Shown one piece after another: positions 1 to 7,449 of a stretch of 27,283 nt of DNA. The first letter of the stretch is position 1. Each line of letters opens with the position of its first letter. Made by a program: the position numbers and the translations under genes. Location: the NCBI GenBank assembly GCA_905233335.1, contig CAJOED010000001.1, positions 1 to 27,283 of the forward strand. The letters are read 5' to 3'. This DNA comes from an uncultured Synergistales bacterium (GTDB lineage Bacteria; Synergistota; Synergistia; Synergistales; Aminobacteriaceae). The notes under the pieces were generated by a model. The model saw only the letters and a list, made by a program, of their open reading frames with translations. It was not told where the DNA came from and ran no database searches.

Positions 1-604
1 TGCCGTGCTGATGTAGGCCGTCGAGGAACTCGCCAACTTTACGCGAAACTTCTGCAGGGTCAGAACCGAACGCCCTGTCGCCTATTACGATGTTGTCCGG
101 GTTGGTGTTGATGTCGGCAACGGGTGCGAAGTCCATGTTGAAGCCGTAGTCCCGTAAATATGCTCCGATGATTGAGCCGGCCTCGTGTGCATTAGTCATT
201 GCTTGGACGCTCGCAAACTTTCGGACGCGAAAATTCTTGTGATTCGCAATGCGTGAAATTCTGCCGCCTTCCTCATCAATTGCCATAATCGGAAGTATCG
301 CACATGATTTCTTGAGGTCATTCACAAATTTCCGTAACTGTTTCGGGTCCGCTATGTTCTTGCCGAAAATCGCAAAGCCACCTGCAGGATATTCTTTGAG
401 GGTAGCAGTCATAGTCTTGTTGAGGGACTTCACGCCGGGAGCGGAGGACTTGTGAATTTCGTCGTCAGTTAATCGTGTGTCGAGCTGGTCAGGACGTATC
501 ACGAACAACTGCCCGACCTTTTCACGCAACGTCATATTGTCGAGTTCATGAGCCTCACAGACTGCACATGACAGCAGCATAATCAACGCAAATAACTTCT
601 TCAT
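1..604 (-). CDS. Glycoside hydrolase family 3 protein, beta-N-acetylhexosaminidase type (partial, 3' end outside window)
   Basis: Translation from the ATG at 604 gives 201 residues and stays open to the left edge. It begins with a signal peptide (MKKLFALIMLLSCAVCEA); an LLSC stretch makes a lipoprotein anchor possible but not certain. Landmarks of the GH3 NagZ-like fold follow in order: TLREKVGQLFVI near the N-terminus, GGFAIFGKNI, IDEEGGRI (the substrate-binding EGG motif) and FAPVADINTNPDNIVIGDRA followed by FGSDP. The catalytic region with the KHFPGHG motif would lie beyond the window. Family members remove N-acetylglucosamine from peptidoglycan or other glycans; a secreted form suggests cell-wall turnover. 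The start codon overlaps the stop of the upstream C39 gene (ATGA, 601-604), so the two are translationally coupled. The first 20 bases of the gene are the same as those of the upstream C39 gene. Confidence 0.9.
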   Translation of the reverse strand, partial: MKKLFALIMLLSCAVCEAHELDNMTLREKVGQLFVIRPDQLDTRLTDDEIHKSSAPGVKSLNKTMTATLKEYPAGGFAIFGKNIADPKQLRKFVNDLKKSCAILPIMAIDEEGGRISRIANHKNFRVRKFASVQAMTNAHEAGSIIGAYLRDYGFNMDFAPVADINTNPDNIVIGDRAFGSDPAEVSRKVGEFLDGLHQHG

Positions 605-1338
605 TTTTTCGGCCTCGCTATAATGAATGGCTGTTCACGCTGGTCTTCAGGGAGCATTGAGTGGTCAAACCACATGGAGAAAAACTTTTCGCCGTTGTTC
701 ACAGTGTAGCCGTCCTGCATGTGATCGCATGTGTCGTAAGGATCTACCATGATGAGCACATCGTCAAGCGTTGAGTCCGTGCCTAAGTCATCATAGCCGA
801 TGATAACGCGCCAGTGTCCGCCCCACTCGACATTTTCTACCATTATGGGAACTCCTGCAGACAAATTCTTTCTCACAAAGTCCCGGAAATTATCATATTC
901 CTCAAAGCGTGAGTGAGTAAGACTGCTCTCTGTCTCCCACCCAAGACGCTCAAAGAACGCAAGCATATCTTTTGGGTTTGTGCCTATGGGATAAGGTTTC
1001 GTCTTCATTTCGCGGGCCAGGCTCTCTTCTGTGTAGTCGTGAACGCCGTAATAGTACAGAACAGTCAATCCTGCCGCAGGGCCGCAAGTGTTCTCGCGTG
1101 TCTGCTGGTACGTCGGGTAGTGCGTGAGAATTATGCGTGTGCTGGTGTTCTTGGCCTCGTAGTAATCCGTCGCCGTGTCGAAATATCCCGATGACTTGTG
1201 GTTGATGTTCGCAGGTGCAGACGATGCGCCTTCTGTCTGTGTGTCTGTGCCTTCAGGGTACGGAATGACCTTCACGCCTTCAGCATATGCCGAAAACGCA
1301 AACAACAACGTAATCAATAACGCAAATAACTTCTTCAT
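601..1338 (-). CDS. Secreted C39-like papain-fold cysteine peptidase
   Basis: This is a 245-residue protein with an N-terminal signal peptide (cleavage probably after AYA, about residue 19). The peptidase_C39_2 signature is clear: YQQTRENTCGPAA supplies the oxyanion-hole Gln (about Q78/Q79) and the catalytic Cys85, GGHWRVIIGYDD supplies His175, and VDPYD supplies Asp199. The protein therefore has a complete apparent catalytic triad. Unlike bacteriocin-exporter C39 domains it is not fused to an ABC transporter; it is a stand-alone exported enzyme. It overlaps the upstream coiled-coil gene by 4 bp (ATGA at 1335-1338) and the downstream GH3 gene by 4 bp, so it sits mid-operon. The substrate is unknown. 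An amide hydrolase acting on peptide or cell-wall material is an inference from the GH3 neighbour. Confidence 0.85.
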   Translation of the reverse strand: MKKLFALLITLLFAFSAYAEGVKVIPYPEGTDTQTEGASSAPANINHKSSGYFDTATDYYEAKNTSTRIILTHYPTYQQTRENTCGPAAGLTVLYYYGVHDYTEESLAREMKTKPYPIGTNPKDMLAFFERLGWETESSLTHSRFEEYDNFRDFVRKNLSAGVPIMVENVEWGGHWRVIIGYDDLGTDSTLDDVLIMVDPYDTCDHMQDGYTVNNGEKFFSMWFDHSMLPEDQREQPFIIARPKK

Positions 1339-2582
1339 TTCTTCAGTCTCCTGTTGATTTCTTCAAACTCTGCACGCATTATACCGCTCTCAAAGACTTT
1401 CAGCTCCGGCATGGACAACGCACCGACAGCATCAAACACTTTCAGCCCCGAATGTATCAGCCCGCGCAATTCTCCCGAACTACGTACCGTCCTGTATGTG
1501 TTCTCGGCCAAGTCCCGGTTGAGGGTCAGACTCTTCACACTGCTCACTGTCCCGGCACGCTGTGAGTTCAGCAGGTCAACGTAGAGTTTCGCGACCCGTA
1601 TCGTCATCTCGTTAGCTTCCGCGTTCGTGGCGAATGCTGCTCTCTGTGCGTCGGTGTATGCTCTCTGTCGGCTTTTCGTGATAGCGTCCCGCCGTAAACT
1701 TTCTGCCTCGTTCATGATGACGTTCAACTGCGGCTTGTACTCCCTATCTATCTTCCTGATGAGTTCTTCCTGCGTGTGTATAAGAAGGTCATTCAGCACC
1801 AGGTACATGCCGGTATAACGCCGGGTAATTTCGAGGCTGTTGGTGTCGTTCTGTGAGAGTTCCTCAAGTTTTCCGACAACCGCCTTAACGTTAGCGAACA
1901 CTACGGTATTCTGTAGAAGGTCATCACCTGTTACGGAGTTCAAGAGTATTTCTGTCTGCTGTTCGTCAAGCTCAAGCCCGATTTCCTTCAGTGCGTCCGT
2001 GAGCTGTGAATTTACCGCGCGCAATTTCTCCTCGCTGACCTGTATCTCTTCCTGCAATGCCGCGATTTTCTCGTCAGCCTTTGCCTTTGTCAGCCGCCAG
2101 AATAATTTTGATGTTTCGGGTGCTGTTATTCGTTTGTTGCGGAGGTCGTCAAGTTCAAGGCGTTGTTTCGCGATTTCGTCCCGGAGACGTGAAGCGTCAG
2201 AACGAATTTTTCCCGCATCCCCCTTCACGAGAATAGCCAGCGCATTGTCCAGCAGCTTGTTAATCTTGCGTGAGTTGCTCTGTTTGTCCTCTGTGAACGG
2301 AAGCCATGACGAACTCGGAAGCGTCTCTTGTTTGTCCCGTAGAGTCAGAGCGTCATTCAGTGAGTCGGTGAGGCCGTCCCACTGTGAAGCAATCTCTTTT
2401 GGTAGTGTCTCATCACTCGAAACAGGCTCACTCTTTCCGCCGGTGATACTGTGCCACTTGTCGGACACATAACCAGTTACAGCACTCCACCCGACGCGAA
2501 AATAGCTCGTCCATTCAGAAGCACACGCCGCCGAACAGAACACCAACGACAGCAATAACCCTGCAAAAATCCTTTTACGCAT
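1335..2582 (-). CDS. Secreted coiled-coil protein of unknown function
   Basis: I do not recognise a family for this 415-residue product. It starts with a signal peptide (MRKRIFAGLLLSLVFCSAACA, cleavage before SEW), so it is exported. A long helical, coiled-coil-prone stretch runs from about residue 120 to 210 (RLRDEIAKQRLELDDL, EKIAALQEEIQVSEEKL), and the rest is also predominantly helical by composition. There is no transmembrane segment after the signal. It starts 7 bp downstream of the ABC exporter stop and its own stop overlaps the start of the C39 peptidase, so it is co-transcribed with both. A periplasmic adaptor or scaffold linking the exporter to the hydrolases is a possible role but is only inference. 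Confidence 0.75.
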   Translation of the reverse strand: MRKRIFAGLLLSLVFCSAACASEWTSYFRVGWSAVTGYVSDKWHSITGGKSEPVSSDETLPKEIASQWDGLTDSLNDALTLRDKQETLPSSSWLPFTEDKQSNSRKINKLLDNALAILVKGDAGKIRSDASRLRDEIAKQRLELDDLRNKRITAPETSKLFWRLTKAKADEKIAALQEEIQVSEEKLRAVNSQLTDALKEIGLELDEQQTEILLNSVTGDDLLQNTVVFANVKAVVGKLEELSQNDTNSLEITRRYTGMYLVLNDLLIHTQEELIRKIDREYKPQLNVIMNEAESLRRDAITKSRQRAYTDAQRAAFATNAEANEMTIRVAKLYVDLLNSQRAGTVSSVKSLTLNRDLAENTYRTVRSSGELRGLIHSGLKVFDAVGALSMPELKVFESGIMRAEFEEINRRLKK

Positions 2583-2588
2583 GAATAA

Positions 2589-4544
2589 TCACTTCTCCTC
2601 CCTGTGTTGTGATAAATATATTTCGTGATATATCGTGTTCGTCTTTAGTAATTCCTCGTGAGTTCCGACAGCTTTTATCTCTCCTCCTTCCATTACTATT
2701 ATTTTGTCCGCGTCCTGTATCGATAGTATTCTCTGTGCAATTATGATTTTCGTAACGCCGGGCATGTACTGTTTGAGCCTCTCGCGTATAAGTGCGTCCG
2801 TGTGAGTGTCTACTGCGCTCAATGCGTCATCAAGAATTAAAACCTTCGGAGACTTCAGCAATGCCCTCGCTATACAAAGTCTTTGTTTCTGTCCGCCTGA
2901 TAAGTTCGTGCCGTTCTGCTCTATGAACGTGTCGTAACCTTCCGGCATTCTTTCTACAAATTCGTCTGCACAAGCAATTCTGCACGCCTCTGATATTTCT
3001 GCCTCCGAAGCATATTTATTACCCCATAACAAATTATCACGTATTGTGCCCGAAAATATCTCATTTTTTTGGAGGACGACCGCGATATTTTTACGTAAAT
3101 TTTCGATGTCGTATTCTCTCACGTCATGACCGCCGACCTTCACGCTTCCTTCTGTTGTGTCGTAAAGCCGGGGGATTAAGTGAATGAGCGTTGATTTTGA
3201 TGAGCCGGTGCCGCCGATTATGCCGACTGTTTCGCCGCTGTGTATCGTGATGTTGATGTCGTGTAGTGCGTAGTGTCTGCCGGGAGTGGTGGTGTCTTGG
3301 CCGCTCTCTTCGTGTTCACCGGGTGCGTGCTGTTCGCGTGATAGCGTGCTTATTGTTCCGGGCTTGTTGTCCGTGGTGTCGGGAGTGGTGCTGTCTTTGC
3401 CGCTCTCGTAGTGTTCACCGGGTGCGTGCTGTTCACGTGATGATGTGCTTATTGTTCCGGGCTTGTTGTCCGTGTCAGAAAGTGAACGTGTTGCGTGTTG
3501 TGTGCCGGTAGTGTAGCTGAAACTCACTCCCTCAAACACTATCTCGCCGTCTCTGACTTCCTGCAGTCCCTTCTCCGGGCTGGTAATCGCTGGCACTTCC
3601 TCAAGCACCTCGACAATTCGCACCGCACTTTCACGCGCAAGAGTAATCATCACGAACACCATCGAGAGCCTCATCAGGCTTCCGAGTATCTGCACGCCGT
3701 AAGTTATCAGTGAGCTTATCTGTCCGATGTTCAGCGCAAGCCCACGTGAAGTTACTACCCTGTACGTCCCGTAATACAGCACAAAAATCATCACTACGTA
3801 CAAGCAGAACTGCATAATCGGATTGTTGAGCGCAAGAATTTTCTCCGCCCTCGTGAAGTCATCGCATAAACTTTCAGCATCACGCGAAAATTTCTCCTTC
3901 TCGAACTCCTCACGCACAAACGCCTTCACGACTCTTATGCCGTGAATGTTCTCCTGTATTCCCTCATTGAGTGCGTCATACTTCACGAATAACCTTCTGA
4001 ACGTCGGCATTGCCCACCTCGCTATCATGAACAGGCCAAGCCCCAAGAACGGAGCAGTGAACAGAAACACGAACGCTATTTTCCCGCCCATGATTAATGC
4101 CATTACGAACGAGAACACCAGCATTAAGGGACCGCGTATTGCCGTGCGAACTATCATCATGTATGCCTGCTGTACATCAGTAACGTCCGTAGTGAGACGG
4201 GTAACGAGTGAGGCAGTCGAGAACTTGTCGATGTTCTCAAAAGAAAATTTCTGCACCGCACGGAAGATGTCGCTCCGTAAATTTTTCGCAAAACCGCACG
4301 ACGCTGTAGAGCACGCATTGCCCGCGATAATCCCGAACATTAACGACATGAACGCCATAACTACGAGCATTGCACCGAGCCTCAAGAGTTCGGAGAGTTC
4401 ACAGCCCGCACGTATCTCATTCACGAGACGAGCAACTATGAACGGTATCACGCATTCCATGACGACTTCAAGCGAAACATAAAACGGTGCTTCAAGTGAG
4501 GGACGCTTATATTCACGGACGCTCGCTAATAATTTTCTGTACAA
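2589..4544 (-). CDS. ABC exporter half-transporter (TMD-NBD) with degenerate ATPase site and repeat insertion
   Basis: This 651-residue type IV ABC exporter half has six membrane segments in residues 1-310 followed by a nucleotide-binding domain. The NBD shows GGTGSSKST (about 444-452; the last Walker A glycine is Ser), Q-loop Q492, signature LSGGQ at 548-552, LILDDA instead of LILDEA (Asp573 at the catalytic Glu position), and IIAQR with Gln604 where the H-loop His belongs. This combination is typical of the degenerate half of heterodimeric exporters such as TM287/288 or LmrCD. Between the first NBD strand (FEGVSFSY) and ALHDINI, about residues 345-424, lies a Ser/Thr/Gly/Glu-rich insertion made of a 33-residue unit repeated twice. 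I chose the TTG start at 4544 because an AGGAG lies 10 nt upstream and no ATG fits. No partner half is adjacent. Confidence 0.9.
   Translation of the reverse strand: MYRKLLASVREYKRPSLEAPFYVSLEVVMECVIPFIVARLVNEIRAGCELSELLRLGAMLVVMAFMSLMFGIIAGNACSTASCGFAKNLRSDIFRAVQKFSFENIDKFSTASLVTRLTTDVTDVQQAYMMIVRTAIRGPLMLVFSFVMALIMGGKIAFVFLFTAPFLGLGLFMIARWAMPTFRRLFVKYDALNEGIQENIHGIRVVKAFVREEFEKEKFSRDAESLCDDFTRAEKILALNNPIMQFCLYVVMIFVLYYGTYRVVTSRGLALNIGQISSLITYGVQILGSLMRLSMVFVMITLARESAVRIVEVLEEVPAITSPEKGLQEVRDGEIVFEGVSFSYTTGTQHATRSLSDTDNKPGTISTSSREQHAPGEHYESGKDSTTPDTTDNKPGTISTLSREQHAPGEHEESGQDTTTPGRHYALHDINITIHSGETVGIIGGTGSSKSTLIHLIPRLYDTTEGSVKVGGHDVREYDIENLRKNIAVVLQKNEIFSGTIRDNLLWGNKYASEAEISEACRIACADEFVERMPEGYDTFIEQNGTNLSGGQKQRLCIARALLKSPKVLILDDALSAVDTHTDALIRERLKQYMPGVTKIIIAQRILSIQDADKIIVMEGGEIKAVGTHEELLKTNTIYHEIYLSQHREEK
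3281..3474 (-). repeat. 99-bp tandem direct repeat (2 units) inside the ABC exporter NBD
   Basis: Two in-frame units begin at 3281 and 3380, each with a cgggagtggt start, and share most bases. Each encodes about 33 residues containing TDNKPGTIST and SREQHAPGEH. The sequence is hydrophilic and low-complexity and is inserted between the first beta strand and the Walker A strand of the nucleotide-binding domain. Because the period is a multiple of three, copy-number change would keep the reading frame. Confidence 0.9.
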
Positions 4545-4611
4545 AATGCTTTTATCTCCTATAAAATAGTTTCGTTAATGATTAATTCTTTCTATGAGGG
4601 TGTGAAAAATT
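4545..4611. promoter_or_regulatory. Divergent promoter region between the ABC operon and the lipid A operon
   Basis: This short A+T-rich spacer separates two divergent TTG-started operons. A TATAAA at 4560-4565 could be the -10 box for the plus-strand operon; I see no good -35 for it. The minus-strand ribosome site (AGGAG, complement of 4556-4560) overlaps the same bases. The plus-strand ribosome site is the GAGGG ending at 4600, 11 nt before the TTG at 4612. Confidence 0.4.
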
Positions 4612-5709
4612 TTGCGCATTACTATTCTAACAAACGGACCCGGAGAATTATGGGGCTGGGTTCGTCCTGTTGCTTACGAATTACGGAAGCGAGGTCATTC
4701 CGTATCTCTGTGGCTTCTTCCGTGTCAGTTCGCGTCGGGTCATGAACGGGAAGCGGCATCACTTCTTGCTGTCGACAAACTCGAAGGCCCCGCAAGTGCG
4801 TCGCGAATATGGCAGGACATAACCAACGAGAAGACTGACAGAATCATACAGCTTGGCGGGGATATTATGTTCGGTTTGAGAATGGCAGAGAAGACAAAGA
4901 CACCTCTTACCATATACAATTACTGGGTGCGAAAAGACATCAAGGGCGTGAAGCTCCTCACAGCGTACGAACAGCAGACGAACAACATACCCGCCGCAAC
5001 AGCTATAGGCGACCTCGTGAAGGACGCTCTCGAAATGGACATTACTCCTGCGGCATATCATGCTTGGGACTGGCCGAAACTCGAAGACTCACCGCGTATA
5101 CTCCTTCTTCCCGGAAGCCGGCCGGCAATACGCAAACCCGCACGAGACTGGCTCGTTGATGTTCACGAGTGCTTGAAGGCGAAAATCCCCGGTGTACGAG
5201 TCCGCGCATTGTTCTCACAGTTCATGCCGGAGAGTGAGCTTGAGCAGTGGAAGAAGGCAGGACTTAACCCGGTGCGTTCGGGAGCTGGCATAGCGATGAA
5301 GGAAGCTGATTTTGCGCTGACACAGCCGGGCACAAATACATTTGAGCTTATGCACTGCGGACTTCCTGCGCTCGTCGTTGCACCCGAAAAATTTTTGCGT
5401 TTCGTTCCCATTGCAGGCGTTATAGGTTTCCTGGCCGGGCTTCCGTTGATAGGAATGCGGTTGAGGAGGGCGGGAGCTATGAGGCTCATTCGTCGGTGGA
5501 ACGGGTTTATCTCTCTCCCGAACAGGATAGCGGGACACAAACTCATGAACGAAATGTACGGTGATGTTACCCCTGAAGATGCAGCAGAAGAGATATGGGA
5601 GGAACTCAACAACCCCGAAAGACTCTCGAAAACGCGCGCGGAACTCCTGAAACTGTCGGGGGAGCCGGGAGCAGCAGAAAGATTATGCGATATAGTATTG
5701 TCGAGGTGA
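4612..5709 (+). CDS. LpxB-like (GT19/GT-B fold) lipid-A-disaccharide synthase-related glycosyltransferase
   Basis: This is a 365-residue cytoplasmic or membrane-associated glycosyltransferase, close in length to LpxB (about 380). The N-terminus MRITILTNGPGELWGW is a GT-B Rossmann start with a glycine-rich acceptor loop. IQLGGDIMFG lies at 79-88, the C-terminal domain opens with ILLLPGSR (163-170), and the nucleotide-sugar binding region reads TQPGTNTFELMHCGLPALVV (238-256), equivalent to the SGTATLE...G.P segment of LpxB. LpxB joins UDP-diacylglucosamine to lipid X in lipid A synthesis. The MsbA-like flippase and LpxK fusion directly downstream support a lipid A role. Sequence divergence and a second LpxB-like domain in the LpxK fusion make the exact acceptor uncertain. 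The start is TTG with GAGGG 11 nt upstream; the next gene begins 4 bp after the stop. Confidence 0.75.
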   Translation: MRITILTNGPGELWGWVRPVAYELRKRGHSVSLWLLPCQFASGHEREAASLLAVDKLEGPASASRIWQDITNEKTDRIIQLGGDIMFGLRMAEKTKTPLTIYNYWVRKDIKGVKLLTAYEQQTNNIPAATAIGDLVKDALEMDITPAAYHAWDWPKLEDSPRILLLPGSRPAIRKPARDWLVDVHECLKAKIPGVRVRALFSQFMPESELEQWKKAGLNPVRSGAGIAMKEADFALTQPGTNTFELMHCGLPALVVAPEKFLRFVPIAGVIGFLAGLPLIGMRLRRAGAMRLIRRWNGFISLPNRIAGHKLMNEMYGDVTPEDAAEEIWEELNNPERLSKTRAELLKLSGEPGAAERLCDIVLSR

Positions 5710-5713
5710 TATT

Positions 5714-7447
5714 ATGAACAATAACAGCCCGTTGAAATTCCTGATGACTTACACAAAAAAATATGCCGGAAAAATTATTCTTGCTATGTTATTCATGCTG
5801 GCTTCTTCAGGCTTGAATGTCCTCCCTCCGTACCTCTTCAAAAGCATAGTTGACGACGTACTCATTTCACGCGACAGATTTACACTCAACCTGATATGCG
5901 GTGCTGTCGTTCTGATTTTCGGACTGAAAGCGATTACTACATATTTCCAGCGTTACTTGATGACTGCCGCGGGTCAGAGCGTAGTTATGGACGTGAGAAT
6001 TGCCCTCTATGATCACATGCAGAGAATGAGCCTCAAGAAGATTTACGCTTCACGTGTCGGCGAACTCATGAGCAGAATAACCGGTGATGTCGGTACGCTT
6101 CAGAGTCTCGTAACAAGCACATTCATAGATCTCATGTTCAACCTCGTAACGTTCATCGGAATGTTTCTCTTCATTCTGTATATCAACTGGCGGCTGACAT
6201 GCCTGATTATTGCGGTGCTTCCCATCGTTGGTTTTCTGATGTCGTTTGCCTCAAAGAAATTACGCAGGGCAGGACACAACGTGCAGGAACACTTAGCGGA
6301 CATCACAGCAACAGCTCAGGAAGCATTCTCGGCTATACGTGTAGTGCGTTCGTTTGCGACAGAGGACGAGGAACTTCACCGTTTCACCAAAGCCAACGAG
6401 GAGAACTTCACCGCATTATTGCAGGCAGTATCAATTCAGGGGATATTAGCGGGAGTGATTGAGGAGTTCCTGATTTTTGCTCTGGCTATTGTGTTCTGGT
6501 ACGGAGGACTTGAAGTCCTTGAAGGCAGCCTGACCCCCGGCGAGTTAATATCATTCATCGGGTATATTGCGTTCATGGTACAGCCCATCAGGAGCATCAT
6601 GAATCAGATGAGCGCAATTCAGACGGGCATGGCATCAGCAGAAAGAGTTTTTGACATGCTGCAAGTTCCCATAGAGCACACTCACGATAACGAGGGCATT
6701 AATCCCGGCAGAATTTCGGGTAAAATTAAGTTCGAGAATGTATTTTTCAGTTACGACAAGGAACAGGAGATACTGCACGATATTAATCTCGACATAAAGC
6801 CCGGTGAAAAAATTGCGATTGTCGGCTCTACAGGTTCCGGGAAATCTACGATCGTCGACCTCATACCGAGATTTTACGACCCGACGCAGGGACGAGTATT
6901 AATAGACGGTCATGATGTGCGCGAACTCTCACTGAAGGAATTACGGCGGCAGATAGGCATTGTCCCTCAGGAGTGCGTGCTCATGAAGGGATCTATAGCG
7001 TTCAACATTGCTTACGGCCTCGAAAATCCCGACATGAACAGAATCATAGAGGCGGCAGAAATTGCTGACATCAGAGAGTTCATTGAGAGCCTCCCGGAAA
7101 AATACGACACAGAAGTAGGCGAACGCGGAGTAACTCTTTCGGGTGGACAGCGTCAACGAATAGCCATAGCCCGCGCGGTAATACGAGATCCTCGAATACT
7201 GATACTTGATGAGGCTACAAGTTCGCTTGATATTGCCGTAGAACGTCAGGTGCAGAAAGCCATAAGCCGAGCCGCTAACGGTAGAACGTCAATCATGATT
7301 GCCCATCGGTTAACGACAGTACGCAGAGCCGACAGAATACTGGTGCTTGAGGGCGGAAAATTCATCGAGGAAGGAACTCACGAGGAGTTACTGCGGGCGG
7401 GAGGATTTTATGCTGACCTGTACAAAATGCAGTTCGGAGCATGGTAG
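5714..7447 (+). CDS. msbA: MsbA-like lipid A/lipid flippase, ABC transporter permease-ATPase
   Basis: This 577-residue half-transporter has six membrane helices within residues 1-310 and a fully canonical nucleotide-binding domain: Walker A GSTGSGKST (371-379), Q-loop in IVPQE, signature LSGGQ (475-479), Walker B ILILDE with catalytic Glu500, and H-loop His531 in IAHRL. It should work as a homodimer that flips a lipid A-type lipid across the inner membrane. Its position between an LpxB-like gene and an LpxK fusion supports this over a generic drug exporter. It follows the upstream gene by 4 bp, with GAGG inside the previous stop region serving as ribosome site. Its stop (7445-7447) lies 2 bp before the preferred start of the next gene. 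Confidence 0.85.
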   Translation: MNNNSPLKFLMTYTKKYAGKIILAMLFMLASSGLNVLPPYLFKSIVDDVLISRDRFTLNLICGAVVLIFGLKAITTYFQRYLMTAAGQSVVMDVRIALYDHMQRMSLKKIYASRVGELMSRITGDVGTLQSLVTSTFIDLMFNLVTFIGMFLFILYINWRLTCLIIAVLPIVGFLMSFASKKLRRAGHNVQEHLADITATAQEAFSAIRVVRSFATEDEELHRFTKANEENFTALLQAVSIQGILAGVIEEFLIFALAIVFWYGGLEVLEGSLTPGELISFIGYIAFMVQPIRSIMNQMSAIQTGMASAERVFDMLQVPIEHTHDNEGINPGRISGKIKFENVFFSYDKEQEILHDINLDIKPGEKIAIVGSTGSGKSTIVDLIPRFYDPTQGRVLIDGHDVRELSLKELRRQIGIVPQECVLMKGSIAFNIAYGLENPDMNRIIEAAEIADIREFIESLPEKYDTEVGERGVTLSGGQRQRIAIARAVIRDPRILILDEATSSLDIAVERQVQKAISRAANGRTSIMIAHRLTTVRRADRILVLEGGKFIEEGTHEELLRAGGFYADLYKMQFGAW

Positions 7448-7449
7448 TC

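Noticed and set aside
1840..2472. 210-codon plus-strand open frame opposite the coiled-coil gene
   Set aside because: Ser/Arg/Cys-rich translation with no family resemblance; it is the antisense shadow of a gene with signal peptide and operon overlaps.
3266..3511. 81-codon Arg/Cys-rich plus-strand ORF over the 99-bp repeat
   Set aside because: Antisense reading of the tandem repeat in the ABC exporter gene; low-complexity translation.
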